NCBI GenBank assembly: GCA_017519885.1
Contig: JAFWRO010000015.1
Span: 186,001-250,000, forward strand
From: Liminaster sp017519885
Lineage (GTDB): Bacteria > Bacteroidota > Bacteroidia > Bacteroidales > UBA3663
Length of the DNA stretch: 64,000 nucleotides
Direction of reading: 5' to 3'
Position 1 is the stretch's first letter. Each line of letters begins with the position of its first letter. Shown in pieces: positions 1-7,698 of this stretch. The notes under the pieces are model-generated. The model saw only the letters and a program-made list of their open reading frames with translations. It was not told the DNA's origin and did no database searches. The position numbers and the translations under genes are program-made.

Positions 1-1343
1 AGGCCCTGCAGCTCTCCGAAGGCGAAAGCCAGGCCATCGAGCACCTCATCCGTGAGATGGAGCAGGCACGTGGTCTCGACCGTGCAGCTGCCATTGCCGA
101 CATGCGATTCGCGTTCATCAAGGAACTTTGCGACAAGACGGTCGTCAAGCCGCATCGTAGTCGCGAACAGGTGCGCACCAATGCCATCGACCGTGTGCTC
201 ACGGGTCGTTGGACGGCATTGCCCGCCTTCTTCCTCATCATCGGCTTTATCTTCTACTTCACGTTCTTCTCGCTGGGCGGATGGATACAGGAGGAGTTCG
301 GCACGCTGCTCGACTGGTGTGGCGAGGAACTCTCCGAACTGCTCACGCGACTCGAAGTGAACCACATCGTCCGGTCGATGGTTGTCGATGGTGTCTATGC
401 CGGTGTCTCGACGGTGCTCAGTTTCATGCCCGTCATCGTCATCCTCTTCTTCTGGCTCTCCATGCTCGAGGACTCGGGCTATCTTGCTCGTGTGGCCTTC
501 GTGTCCGACAAGCTGCTGCGTAAGGTGGGTCTCTCGGGTCGAAGCATCGTCCCGATGCTCGTAGGCTTCGGCTGTTCGGTGCCTGCCATCATGTCCACGC
601 GCACCCTTCCTTCGGCACGCGACCGCAAGCTCACCATCATGCTCACGCCCTTTATGTCGTGTACGGCCAAATATGCCATCTACGGATGGTTCTGCATGAA
701 GTTCTTCCCTTCCAATGGCAGCTGGATAGTCATCTCGCTCTATATTCTGGGCATCCTTACGGGCATTCTCGTGGCTGCCATCCTGGGGCGTTTCATCTTC
801 AAGGGCGAACCTGTGCCCTTCGTGATGGAATTGCCCAATTACCGTCTGCCTGGTGCACGCAATACGTTCCGTCTGATGTGGGAGAAGGCCAAGGACTTCA
901 TCCAGCGAGCCTTCACTGTCATCTTCCTGGCAGCGCTCGTCATCTGGTTCCTCCGCAACTTCAACTGGCATATGTCGATGGTCGATGAGACCGAAAGCAT
1001 GTTGGCCGACATTGCTGGTGCCATAGCCCCGCTCTTTGCACCCCTCGGTCTGGGCGACTGGCGATGGGTGACTGCACTCGTCTCGGGCTTCATGGCCAAG
1101 GAAAGTGTTGTGGGCACCATCGGAGTCCTCTTCCCCGGCGATGCTGGACTCTATGAGATCATGACGCCCTCCCTTGCCTTCGTCTTCCTTGTCTTCAGCC
1201 TGCTCTATACGCCTTGTGTCGCAGCCATCGCTGCCGTACGTCGTGAACTGGGAGGCAAATGGGCGCTGATTGTTGTAATCCTGCAGTGTGTTGTCGCTTG
1301 GCTTGTCGCCTTCCTCGCACACCTCCTGCTTTCCGCTTTTTAA
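1..1343 (+). CDS. feoB: Ferrous iron transporter FeoB, C-terminal part (5' end outside window)
   Basis: The frame is open from base 3, so this is the 3' end of a longer gene; the GTPase domain lies upstream. The visible part carries the polytopic FeoB membrane domain with both Gate regions: the first has GCSVPAIMSTRT and CTAKYAIYGWF, the second ends with SLLYTPCVAAI. The conserved cysteines of these regions are thought to line the Fe(II) path. FeoB moves Fe(II) across the inner membrane, powered by its N-terminal G domain. A small Cys-rich membrane protein follows after 10 bp, as in many feo operons. The family call is secure from the gate motifs; the start cannot be seen. Confidence 0.95.
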   Translation, partial: ALQLSEGESQAIEHLIREMEQARGLDRAAAIADMRFAFIKELCDKTVVKPHRSREQVRTNAIDRVLTGRWTALPAFFLIIGFIFYFTFFSLGGWIQEEFGTLLDWCGEELSELLTRLEVNHIVRSMVVDGVYAGVSTVLSFMPVIVILFFWLSMLEDSGYLARVAFVSDKLLRKVGLSGRSIVPMLVGFGCSVPAIMSTRTLPSARDRKLTIMLTPFMSCTAKYAIYGWFCMKFFPSNGSWIVISLYILGILTGILVAAILGRFIFKGEPVPFVMELPNYRLPGARNTFRLMWEKAKDFIQRAFTVIFLAALVIWFLRNFNWHMSMVDETESMLADIAGAIAPLFAPLGLGDWRWVTALVSGFMAKESVVGTIGVLFPGDAGLYEIMTPSLAFVFLVFSLLYTPCVAAIAAVRRELGGKWALIVVILQCVVAWLVAFLAHLLLSAF

Positions 1344-1353
1344 TCTTCGAAAA

Positions 1354-1563
1354 ATGAATTTGGCCACCATCATAGTTCTCCTCATCGTAGGCGCTGGCGC
1401 CTATTGGTCCATCGCAACCTTGCACCGCACGGGAGGTCGTCGGTGCGACGGCTGCTGTGGCGGCTGTTCCGATAGCCACTGCACGGTGCATCACGATCAC
1501 TCCAAGTCAACGGCCTGCAAGGACTCGTGTCCCCATTGTCACGGCGAGAAGCAATCCTCCTGA
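1354..1563 (+). CDS. FeoB-associated Cys-rich membrane protein
   Basis: A 69-aa protein with one N-terminal membrane segment (about residues 3-20) followed by a short Cys/His-rich tail (CDGCCGGC, CTVHHDH, CPHCHG). It begins 10 bp after the feoB stop, so the two are co-transcribed. The architecture is that of the small FeoB-associated Cys-rich family found after feoB in Bacteroidetes and Firmicutes. A role in iron handling or FeoB complex assembly is inferred from context. An upstream in-frame ATG lies inside feoB and gives an unlikely 22-residue extension, so the ATG at 1354 is preferred. Confidence 0.85.
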   Translation: MNLATIIVLLIVGAGAYWSIATLHRTGGRRCDGCCGGCSDSHCTVHHDHSKSTACKDSCPHCHGEKQSS

Positions 1564-1569
1564 ATAAAA

Positions 1570-1603
1570 GAGCAGTCGTATGTTTCAAGTCATACGACTG
1601 CTC
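1570..1603. terminator. Hairpin between feoB operon and the convergent PNPOx gene
   Basis: A perfect 13-bp inverted repeat (GAGCAGTCGTATG, 8-nt loop, CATACGACTGCTC). It starts 7 bp after the stop of the small Fe gene and runs into the last codons of the minus-strand gene. T-richness is stronger on the minus-strand exit (CTTTTATTC), so it can serve both convergent transcripts. Confidence 0.75.
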
Positions 1604-2009
1604 CTGTCATTAGATCAAAGTGCTTGAAGAGAGGAGGAGTGGGAGAGAGGTCAAAGTAATCCATTTCTGCTATCGGCAGACGAAAGTATTCCATAGCGTC
1701 ATAACTTGGGTAGAGGCGTGGTAGTACCGGATTGTGTTCGAAAATCCAGCGCTTCGTTTCATCATCGACGTCAAAGTTTACCATTCCCGCACAGCGCACC
1801 GATATATTGTCTGCATAAGCCAGTATCTCCACATTCGGATTTTCTTTCAGTTCCCTGTAAACCGCTTTCCTGGCCGAAGTGGCGAAGTATAGCACGTGTC
1901 CTTCCTGCCGCATTATTTGGAATATGCGCAATTTAGGAAGGTGGCCATCGCTTGTAGCGAAAGCCACCTCATTGTGATCGCGCAGAAATTCAAGTGCTTT
2001 CTGCATCAT
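1590..2009 (-). CDS. Pyridoxamine 5'-phosphate oxidase-like flavin-binding protein
   Basis: A 139-aa single-domain protein with the split-barrel pattern of the PNPOx-like superfamily: VAFATSDGHLPKLRIF at the N-terminus, then YFATSARKAVYRELKENPNVEI, then a second strand set around VRCAGMVNFD. Proteins of this size in gut Bacteroidetes are usually FMN- or F420-type binding proteins of unknown substrate rather than true PdxH. It lies 6 bp downstream of the cupin gene on the same strand, so the two form an operon. The HxlR regulator gene is divergent from that operon, a common arrangement for redox or electrophile-responsive genes; that link is inference. Confidence 0.85.
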   Translation of the reverse strand: MMQKALEFLRDHNEVAFATSDGHLPKLRIFQIMRQEGHVLYFATSARKAVYRELKENPNVEILAYADNISVRCAGMVNFDVDDETKRWIFEHNPVLPRLYPSYDAMEYFRLPIAEMDYFDLSPTPPLFKHFDLMTGAVV

Positions 2010-2015
2010 CGTCGT

Positions 2016-2471
2016 TTACCAGTTGAGCGGTTCCTGAAGGATATTGCCATCAGTCATGGGGCTGTCTGCTTCTGTGAAGGCATTGGCCTTGTACTGGATG
2101 CAGAGCATTGTCAGATTCTCGCTGCCGGTGTTCTTCAGTGCACGCTTGCCATCGGGTGACACACGGATAATGGTGCCTTCGCTGACGGGGAAAATCTCAC
2201 CATCTACCTGGTACTGACCTTCGCCCTTCAGGATGAAGTAAAGTTCCTCGTGAGTCTTGTGGGTGTGCAGGAATCCGCTGTCCTGACCGGGAACGAGTGT
2301 CTGGAATGAGAACTCGCTACCTGTTGCACCTACTGCCTGACCTCCAAATACCTTGCCCTGAATGGTCACATTTGGTCCCATTGGAAGTACGTGTTCGATA
2401 ATCTCACTCATCTTGCCTACGCTTACTGCACTGTAATTCTTGCCAGTCTTGATTGTCTCAATTTGTTTCAT
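2016..2471 (-). CDS. Cupin domain protein
   Basis: A 151-aa one-domain cupin. The core holds the metal-site pattern of cupin motif 1 (HTHKTHEELYFILKGEGQY, around residues 70-90) and motif 2 (SPDGKRALKNTGSENL). The histidines and glutamate of motif 1 would bind a divalent metal. The substrate is unknown. It is first in a two-gene operon with the PNPOx-like gene and has a clear -7 box 42 bp upstream. The HxlR gene on the other side of the 387-bp gap is the likely regulator. Confidence 0.85.
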   Translation of the reverse strand: MKQIETIKTGKNYSAVSVGKMSEIIEHVLPMGPNVTIQGKVFGGQAVGATGSEFSFQTLVPGQDSGFLHTHKTHEELYFILKGEGQYQVDGEIFPVSEGTIIRVSPDGKRALKNTGSENLTMLCIQYKANAFTEADSPMTDGNILQEPLNW

Positions 2472-2512
2472 AATTTTATTTGTTTAAAGGGTTATTTATT
2501 CGTTTTGACGGT

Positions 2513-2521
2513 GCAAAGATA
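2513..2521 (-). promoter_or_regulatory. -7 promoter box for the cupin/PNPOx operon
   Basis: TATCTTTGC on the minus strand, a full match to the Bacteroidetes -7 element, 42 bp upstream of the cupin start codon. Confidence 0.75.
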
Positions 2522-2583
2522 GAGCAAAAAATTGGTTCCCGCAAGAAGGCACTTTTTCGTTCCATAGTTACCAAAAAGTTAGA

Positions 2584-2695
2584 ATTGCTGATTCACAGCA
2601 ATCCCCACGTAGTAACTTTAATATACTTTAACACTCACTATTCGAAACCATCTTACTCACTATTCGAAACCATAATACTCACTTTTAGTAACCAT
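2584..2695. repeat. Three 22-bp spaced direct repeats and a small palindrome, candidate operator
   Basis: ACTCACTATTCGAAACCAT occurs at 2633-2651 and 2655-2673, and a diverged third copy (ACTCACTTTTAGTAACCAT) at 2677-2695. The period is exactly 22 bp, about two helical turns. Upstream, ATTGCTG and CAGCAAT (2584-2602) form a palindrome with a 5-bp centre. All lie between the divergent cupin operon and the HxlR regulator gene. Operator function is inferred from position and spacing. Confidence 0.5.
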
Positions 2696-2785
2696 TTTGT
2701 CACATCGACTCTACAGAAGACGGTTTTCCACTCATCATCGTGAATAAATCATCATCAAAATAGCATCAGATACCGAAAATTTCCG

Positions 2786-2794
2786 TATTTTTGC
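2786..2794 (+). promoter_or_regulatory. -7 promoter box for the HxlR regulator
   Basis: TATTTTTGC matches TAnnTTTGC and lies 65 bp upstream of the regulator's start codon. Confidence 0.7.
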
Positions 2795-2858
2795 ACACGG
2801 TAATTCATATATTATCGAACCCTCAAACCCTCGAACTATTAAACAATTATAACACGCT

Positions 2859-3218
2859 ATGGCAGACTTCAAGGCAGAGTATTTGACATGTCCCATCCGG
2901 CAGGTGATTAGCCGTTTCGGCGACAAGTGGTCCATGCTGGTGCTGTTTATGCTCCATAAGAGCGATACGGGCACGTTGCGATTCAACGAGATTCACAAAC
3001 TGATGTCCGACTGCTCGCAGAAGATGTTGTCGCAGACACTCAAGAACCTCGAGCATTACAACCTCATCCATCGCGAGGTTTTTCCACAGGTGCCGCCCAA
3101 GGTGGAGTATTCGCTCACCGAAACGGGCAAGTCACTTATGCCCTCACTCCTCTCTCTGGTCGATTGGGCACTCCAGCATTTCGACGACGTTGTCGTCAAG
3201 GATATTGTGCGTGAGTGA
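2859..3218 (+). CDS. HxlR-family winged-helix transcriptional regulator
   Basis: A 119-aa protein with the full HxlR signature: an N-terminal cysteine in the TCPIRQVI segment, the GDKWSMLVLF helix, RFNEIHK, the recognition helix SQKMLSQTLKNLE, and the wing PPKVEYSLTETG. The family senses reactive electrophiles or oxidants, often through the N-terminal Cys, and usually controls a divergent gene. Here the divergent genes are the cupin and PNPOx-like pair, and 22-bp repeats lie between them. The sensing signal is not known. Confidence 0.92.
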   Translation: MADFKAEYLTCPIRQVISRFGDKWSMLVLFMLHKSDTGTLRFNEIHKLMSDCSQKMLSQTLKNLEHYNLIHREVFPQVPPKVEYSLTETGKSLMPSLLSLVDWALQHFDDVVVKDIVRE

Positions 3219-3224
3219 TATTCG

Positions 3225-4139
3225 TCAAAGCAGGAAGCAGTTGAGGCATCCGATCAGGAAGCCCAGCAGGGCGCCAAACCAGACGATTGCCTTCAGTTCC
3301 TTCTTGGCAATGTCGTGGATGAGTTGTTCTGCCTCCATCATGTCCATCTCGTTGATGCGCCGCTCGATGATCTGACTGATGTCGAGCGCCTCGAGCATCT
3401 TCGGCAGCTGTTCCTCGATTACCGACTGGTAGAGCTGGATGATGGCGCGGCGTGTCGAAGCCACCTGTTCGGGGCGGTCCTTGATGAGGTCCTGCACGGG
3501 CATTCCCATCACCTGCGCCACGCCTTCGGCCACCAGTTTCACCGTCATTTCGGGAGCCTTCTGTTCCAGCATCTCGTCGATGTTCTTCGCCAGGTGGCTT
3601 TCCGTCGGACCTTGCACGAGGCTCAGCACCTTGTCCACACGGAACAGCCCCGCCACGCCGTGCTGCATCTTGTCCAGTGCGTGCTCCACGGCGATGTGGG
3701 CTATTTGTTTGCCCAGACCCGAATTCACCAGCTTGTCGGCCACCATGATCGACAGTTCCTGCGTGGCACTTTTCTCCAGCGTCACCAGTTCCTCTTCGGC
3801 CATATAGTGGCTCAGGTAGTCGCGCAGGGGTTCGCGGTCGTCGGTCAGTTTGGCCACGAGTTCGTCGAAGGCAATGCCCACCTTCTGGAGCATCTCGTCC
3901 GATAGCAGCGTCTCCTTCATCACGTCGTGGTTCATCAGGTTTGCACTGATGGCTTCGCCTATCGACGCCGCTATCCTTCCCTTCTCCTTCGGGATCACTC
4001 CTGGTGTGAACCAAACCCTTCGCCCGAAGATATGTTTTGCTTTATGTGGCCTGAACAGCATCCGTATCGCAATGTCGTTGGTCACATATCCGATGCCTGC
4101 CGCAATCAGTGGCGTGAAGATGTAGTTTAGTGGGATCAT
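3225..4139 (-). CDS. DUF445 family membrane protein
   Basis: A 304-aa protein with a hydrophobic N-terminal segment (PLIAAGIGYVTNDIAI), a GVIPKEKGRIA motif typical of DUF445, a long helical middle part, and a C-terminal membrane helix (IVWFGALLGFLIGCLN). This is the layout of YheB-type DUF445 proteins, thought to sit in the envelope with a large helical soluble region; the biochemical role is unknown. It converges with the HxlR gene (6-bp gap) and starts 13 bp after the end of the HipA-like gene, so it may be read with the hipBA operon. Confidence 0.85.
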   Translation of the reverse strand: MIPLNYIFTPLIAAGIGYVTNDIAIRMLFRPHKAKHIFGRRVWFTPGVIPKEKGRIAASIGEAISANLMNHDVMKETLLSDEMLQKVGIAFDELVAKLTDDREPLRDYLSHYMAEEELVTLEKSATQELSIMVADKLVNSGLGKQIAHIAVEHALDKMQHGVAGLFRVDKVLSLVQGPTESHLAKNIDEMLEQKAPEMTVKLVAEGVAQVMGMPVQDLIKDRPEQVASTRRAIIQLYQSVIEEQLPKMLEALDISQIIERRINEMDMMEAEQLIHDIAKKELKAIVWFGALLGFLIGCLNCFLL

Positions 4140-4152
4140 ATTCTAATGTTAT

Positions 4153-5643
4153 TTATTTCAGGAATTGTGAAACAAGACTTCTAAGATACTCATTCGACAA
4201 GCTTGAAGGCCCAAGTCGGCTGATCTCGTCATGTTCGGTTGTCTTCTTTCGTATGACGTATTTGCGCTCTTTCCCATCGATGTTTGCCAGAAGGTGATAG
4301 TTCCCTTTGAACTGCTGTTCGATGCGGATGTTCTCGACTTTTCGGCCAAACTCGTCAGTATAGCATATTGGGGTACTCGATTGTGTCAAATGCCATGCTT
4401 CAATATTTGCCTTGAGCGTAGTTTCAACAGCAGCAATCCATTGTTCTTCGACGCCGTGCTTCTCGGCAAGAGTGCGGAATCCCTGAATGGCTTCAGCTAC
4501 TTCGCGAATGATGCTTTCAGGCCTGCGTATGCCATTATCAACAGCCAGTTGCACGACATCCTCAATCGTGATGTCTGTGAACTTGCCTCGTATCATCAGG
4601 CAATGGTGCGTCTCGGGCAGGTAGCCGCCGCTATTGAAGATATACGTTATGTCGTAGGCTGGGGACAGACGCCAGTTCCCATATTCGTCCATAAGGAAAG
4701 AGAAGTTCTTGTTATGGTCATCAGTATTGTTGGCCAAAACATTGAATACCAGACGCCGGAACACCTCTTCGCTGTCTCGTTCGGTGAGGCGCATCTTTCG
4801 GCATACCCACAGGAGTTTCTCATAACTGTCTGCTTCGGGGTAGAGGGCTGCCAGGGTCTGCATATGGATTTTCTTTCCCTGTTCGCGGTCGAAGCGCTTG
4901 GTGACAAAGTGCTTTTTGCCTTCAACGTCAATCAACCAGCACGGCATCATCTGGATTCCTGCTCTGCAGGCCATTTCGTAATACGTCATCTCCAATTCGG
5001 CAGTCGAACGTTCGTGAATGCCAAACTTCAATATGCAGTATTCGTAACCCGCAAGCTCACTGACCTGGCCACTGCGAATCTCTCCAGTTTCTCGGTTGAA
5101 GGCAATAATGGCCTTTGGCTGACGGCCACCAGCCGAAGTGCCGACAGCCAGCAGAGCTTGCATCGTTAGCGACTGCTCGGGATCGATGTGTGCCTTCTCA
5201 CGATTTGCATAAATCTGATTGGCGAGGTCAATCAAGGCTTTCAGGTTCAGGCTGTCCTTCGACAGGAAATTTGTCGTTTCAGGCTGGAACTCGAAGGCCC
5301 CCATAGCCCTCTTGCCAATGAAGGCCAGTTTGTCGAGGGGAGTAATCTCGCCCAGCCGGATGCCCTGTTGCTGTCGCCATTGCTCAAACAGTTCGTTGCC
5401 CCATGCATCGGGCAGGGAGTCGGCCAGAAATGGCGGCAGTTTCTGATAGATCTTCTCCGAGGCACCATATATCGGGCGAAGGCTTTGAGGCAGTCTGAGG
5501 GAAGCATTGAGCGGTGAGATGTCAAGCCCATTGTCCACCCAGTCACGACTGAATTCGAAGTAAGGCAAGCCTCGACGCAGGTCCATACTCAACCTGCCCA
5601 CCTCACGTCCCCAAAGCATAACTTTCAGTATTCTGGTTGTCAT
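4153..5643 (-). CDS. hipA: HipA-type serine/threonine kinase toxin with C-terminal extension
   Basis: A 496-aa protein of the HipA family, kinases that phosphorylate targets such as glutamyl-tRNA synthetase and induce growth arrest. An N-terminal HipA N1 domain (about 1-105) is followed by the kinase: glycine-rich GTSAGGRQPK (169-178), catalytic NNTDDHNKN (305-313) with D309, and the metal-binding YDIT (D331). Canonical HipA has about 440 residues; here about 75 more follow residue 420, with a lysine/arginine-rich end. It starts 9 bp after the HTH gene, the usual antitoxin-toxin order. All visible catalytic residues are intact, so it is probably active. Confidence 0.9.
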   Translation of the reverse strand: MTTRILKVMLWGREVGRLSMDLRRGLPYFEFSRDWVDNGLDISPLNASLRLPQSLRPIYGASEKIYQKLPPFLADSLPDAWGNELFEQWRQQQGIRLGEITPLDKLAFIGKRAMGAFEFQPETTNFLSKDSLNLKALIDLANQIYANREKAHIDPEQSLTMQALLAVGTSAGGRQPKAIIAFNRETGEIRSGQVSELAGYEYCILKFGIHERSTAELEMTYYEMACRAGIQMMPCWLIDVEGKKHFVTKRFDREQGKKIHMQTLAALYPEADSYEKLLWVCRKMRLTERDSEEVFRRLVFNVLANNTDDHNKNFSFLMDEYGNWRLSPAYDITYIFNSGGYLPETHHCLMIRGKFTDITIEDVVQLAVDNGIRRPESIIREVAEAIQGFRTLAEKHGVEEQWIAAVETTLKANIEAWHLTQSSTPICYTDEFGRKVENIRIEQQFKGNYHLLANIDGKERKYVIRKKTTEHDEISRLGPSSLSNEYLRSLVSQFLK

Positions 5644-5652
5644 AGTGAGCAG

Positions 5653-5979
5653 TTATTTGGTGTTGGTCTTTTGGGTCGTATGTCTGATGCGTTGCGCCTT
5701 TCTCCCATCGTCCTTGACGAGATAGGCGGATTCGGGCAATTCGGGCATCAGTAGGTCGATGTCGTTGATGCTGCCGATGGCTTTCAACAGCAGCAGGAAG
5801 GTGCTCAGCGACATGTTGGGCACCAGGCCATTCTCGAACTTGTGAATGGTATTGATCGTGAGTCCCGACTGTTCGGCCACGTCACGTTGGGTCATATGGG
5901 AACGCATACGGTAATCCTTGAATCGCGTGCCTAGCAAACGTACCAGTTCCGGTATCGAAAATTCATAATAATCTGTCAT
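5653..5979 (-). CDS. hipB: XRE-family antitoxin/regulator (HipB-like)
   Basis: A 108-aa protein with an XRE helix-turn-helix: RFKDYRMRSHMTQRDVAEQSGLTINTIHKFENG cut across two helices at about residues 18-50, then a helical segment (STFLLLLKAIGSINDIDLL). It ends in a basic tail (RKAQRIRHTTQK). In HipBA systems this protein binds operators in its own promoter and neutralises the kinase. It is first in the operon with the HipA-type gene. A -7 box lies 85 bp upstream. Confidence 0.9.
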   Translation of the reverse strand: MTDYYEFSIPELVRLLGTRFKDYRMRSHMTQRDVAEQSGLTINTIHKFENGLVPNMSLSTFLLLLKAIGSINDIDLLMPELPESAYLVKDDGRKAQRIRHTTQKTNTK

Positions 5980-6064
5980 ATCTGCTCTGCTTTATAAATT
6001 AATCAATCGGATGATTTAAGCCCTGTTTTCGTGCTTAACTTATACGATAGTTGTATTTATCGCT

Positions 6065-6073
6065 GCAAATATA
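6065..6073 (-). promoter_or_regulatory. -7 promoter box for hipBA
   Basis: TATATTTGC on the minus strand, between the creD terminator and hipB. The leader is about 80 nt, room for HipB operators, although no clear palindromic operator was recognised. Confidence 0.65.
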
Positions 6074-6097
6074 CGCATTATTTTTGAATTCCAAAAC

Positions 6098-6143
6098 AAA
6101 AAGGGGAAAAAACACAAGTTTCACGTGTTTTTTCCCCCTTTTT
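6098..6143 (-). terminator. Terminator downstream of creD
   Basis: A long inverted repeat: AAAAAGGGGAAAAAACAC at 6098-6115 pairs with 6125-6143 (one bulged C), with a 9-nt loop. Read on the minus strand it gives a strong stem followed by a T run. It separates creD from the hipBA promoter. Confidence 0.85.
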
Positions 6144-6185
6144 AATTGTTGTTGGCTGAAAAGCTTTGTATTTTTTGCTGAAACA

Positions 6186-7505
6186 TTACTCCATTTTCTT
6201 CGCATTAACAAGGCGAAGCGAGAAGAACATGGCCACACCCAGGATGACGAAGAGTCCGAGCGTTCCGACGAGGAGCGACATGCTGGCGATACTAAGCAGC
6301 ACGTAGATGAAGACGTCGACCAGCGCCATAAACATGCAGGCAGCCATCGCTACGTGATTCTCCTTGATGATGGCCTTGAGATATAGGTAAACCATGCCCA
6401 GAATCAGCAGGGCAGAAAGGAAATAGGACATCGTGAAGCCTATCCATTCGCTGAACGAAAGCAGCATCAGGTAGAAGAGCACCAGGGCTGCACCGATCAG
6501 CAGGTAACTGAGGATGTTGATCGACCGCTTCACGCACATCTCGGCAACGAATACCGACACCAGCGAAAGGAGGAGCACCAGGAACGAATACTTCAGCGCC
6601 CGATTGGTCTGCGTGTATTGTCCACCTTGGATAAGCAGTTTGGTGCCGATGCTCTGGAACCCCTGTTGCTGGTTGCCTGCATAGAACACTTGATCCACAT
6701 CATTTCGGTTCAGGCTCGAAATCTTCCAGGTTGCCTTGAATCCGTTGTCGGTCACCTCGCGGTTCGAAGGGAGCATGAACCCGTTGAAGCTCGGGTCCTG
6801 GCAGTTGCCCTGCATCGTTATGATGGACGTTTGTCCGATAGGGGAGATGTTGAGTTCGTGAGATCCTTTCAGCTCGGCTGTAATTTCGAAGGGAACGGCC
6901 TCGTCATTCAGTAGGGCAGTCAGGTCAGCGACCTTGCAGATGGGCTCACTCGATCGGTAGAAGACATTCTCCAGATTGGTATTGCCGTAATTGTAGAAGA
7001 ATTGGTTTAGTTCGAGGGCCTTGTTGCCAATCTTTACCTTCAATCCCTCCTCAATGCCACGCCTGTCGCCGATGGCTGCGATGATCTGGGCGTTGCTCCA
7101 GTCATATCGAATGGGTTTAGCACTGCCAGCCATGACGCCTTTCAACTTCATCTCCTTCAGGTTGAAGGTGCCCTTTCCCGAAATCTTCGTTCGATAGACC
7201 GACGCATCGAAGATGCCACGATGCAGGATTTCGCTCTCGATATCCGACGTCATCTCAAGACGCTCGGGAAGCACATACATGCAGGTGTAGGGCAACGCAT
7301 TCTCCTTCGATTCATCAATCACCGGGACACAAATGATCGGCCCGACAAAGTCTTGTCTCTTACTCCAACTTTCTGCAATCTCCGTCTGTGTCGCTTCCGA
7401 TAGTTCGTTTCTGTCATTTACGATACCCATGATGCTGAGGCTGACCAGCCAGAATACGAAAACCATTGCTCCGATGAACAGACATTTTAATACACTCTTT
7501 TCCAT
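6186..7505 (-). CDS. creD: CreD-family inner membrane protein
   Basis: A 439-aa protein with one N-terminal membrane helix (about 6-27), a periplasmic domain of some 270 residues, and about six closely spaced C-terminal helices starting near residue 310 (KYSFLVLLLSLVSVFVAEM). The CreD hallmark runs from RQDFVGPIICVPVI to the C-terminal segment SLLVGTLGLFVILGVAMFFSLR. In E. coli CreD belongs to the CreBC regulon and affects envelope integrity; the molecular function is not settled. No creBC-like sensor pair is adjacent. The gene has its own promoter and terminator, so it is monocistronic here. Confidence 0.9.
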   Translation of the reverse strand: MEKSVLKCLFIGAMVFVFWLVSLSIMGIVNDRNELSEATQTEIAESWSKRQDFVGPIICVPVIDESKENALPYTCMYVLPERLEMTSDIESEILHRGIFDASVYRTKISGKGTFNLKEMKLKGVMAGSAKPIRYDWSNAQIIAAIGDRRGIEEGLKVKIGNKALELNQFFYNYGNTNLENVFYRSSEPICKVADLTALLNDEAVPFEITAELKGSHELNISPIGQTSIITMQGNCQDPSFNGFMLPSNREVTDNGFKATWKISSLNRNDVDQVFYAGNQQQGFQSIGTKLLIQGGQYTQTNRALKYSFLVLLLSLVSVFVAEMCVKRSINILSYLLIGAALVLFYLMLLSFSEWIGFTMSYFLSALLILGMVYLYLKAIIKENHVAMAACMFMALVDVFIYVLLSIASMSLLVGTLGLFVILGVAMFFSLRLVNAKKME

Positions 7506-7535
7506 AATTTTAATAGTTTTAGTTGTTTTTTCGGT

Positions 7536-7544
7536 GCAAAGATA
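7536..7544 (-). promoter_or_regulatory. -7 promoter box for creD
   Basis: TATCTTTGC on the minus strand, 31 bp upstream of the creD start codon. Confidence 0.75.
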
Positions 7545-7635
7545 GGTACAAAAATACAGGTGGCAAAACTCTTGCTCCTACGATGTATGAAACCCTCGAT
7601 TTTCTGTGTGAAATGATTTGGCAGTTCTGATATTC

Positions 7636-7667
7636 AAAAAAAAGACAGCACTTTTCAGCGCTGTCTT
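7636..7667 (-). terminator. Terminator of the LytTR/membrane-protein operon
   Basis: AAGACAGC...GCTGTCTT stem with an 8-10 nt loop. On the minus strand it is followed by a run of eight T residues. Confidence 0.85.
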
Positions 7668-7698
7668 GTATTAAAGAATTATAAAGAATTATAATGTA

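Larger units (their letters stand above)
2472..2858. other. Divergent intergenic region between cupin operon and HxlR gene
   Basis: A 387-bp AT-rich gap with no convincing gene. It holds the two outward promoters (-7 boxes at 2513-2521 and 2786-2794) and the 22-bp repeats listed separately. A short frame across 2480-2743 has no family features. Confidence 0.7.

Noticed and set aside
2480..2743. 87-codon plus-strand frame in the HxlR/cupin gap
   Set aside because: Encodes the 22-bp repeats and promoter region; no protein features.
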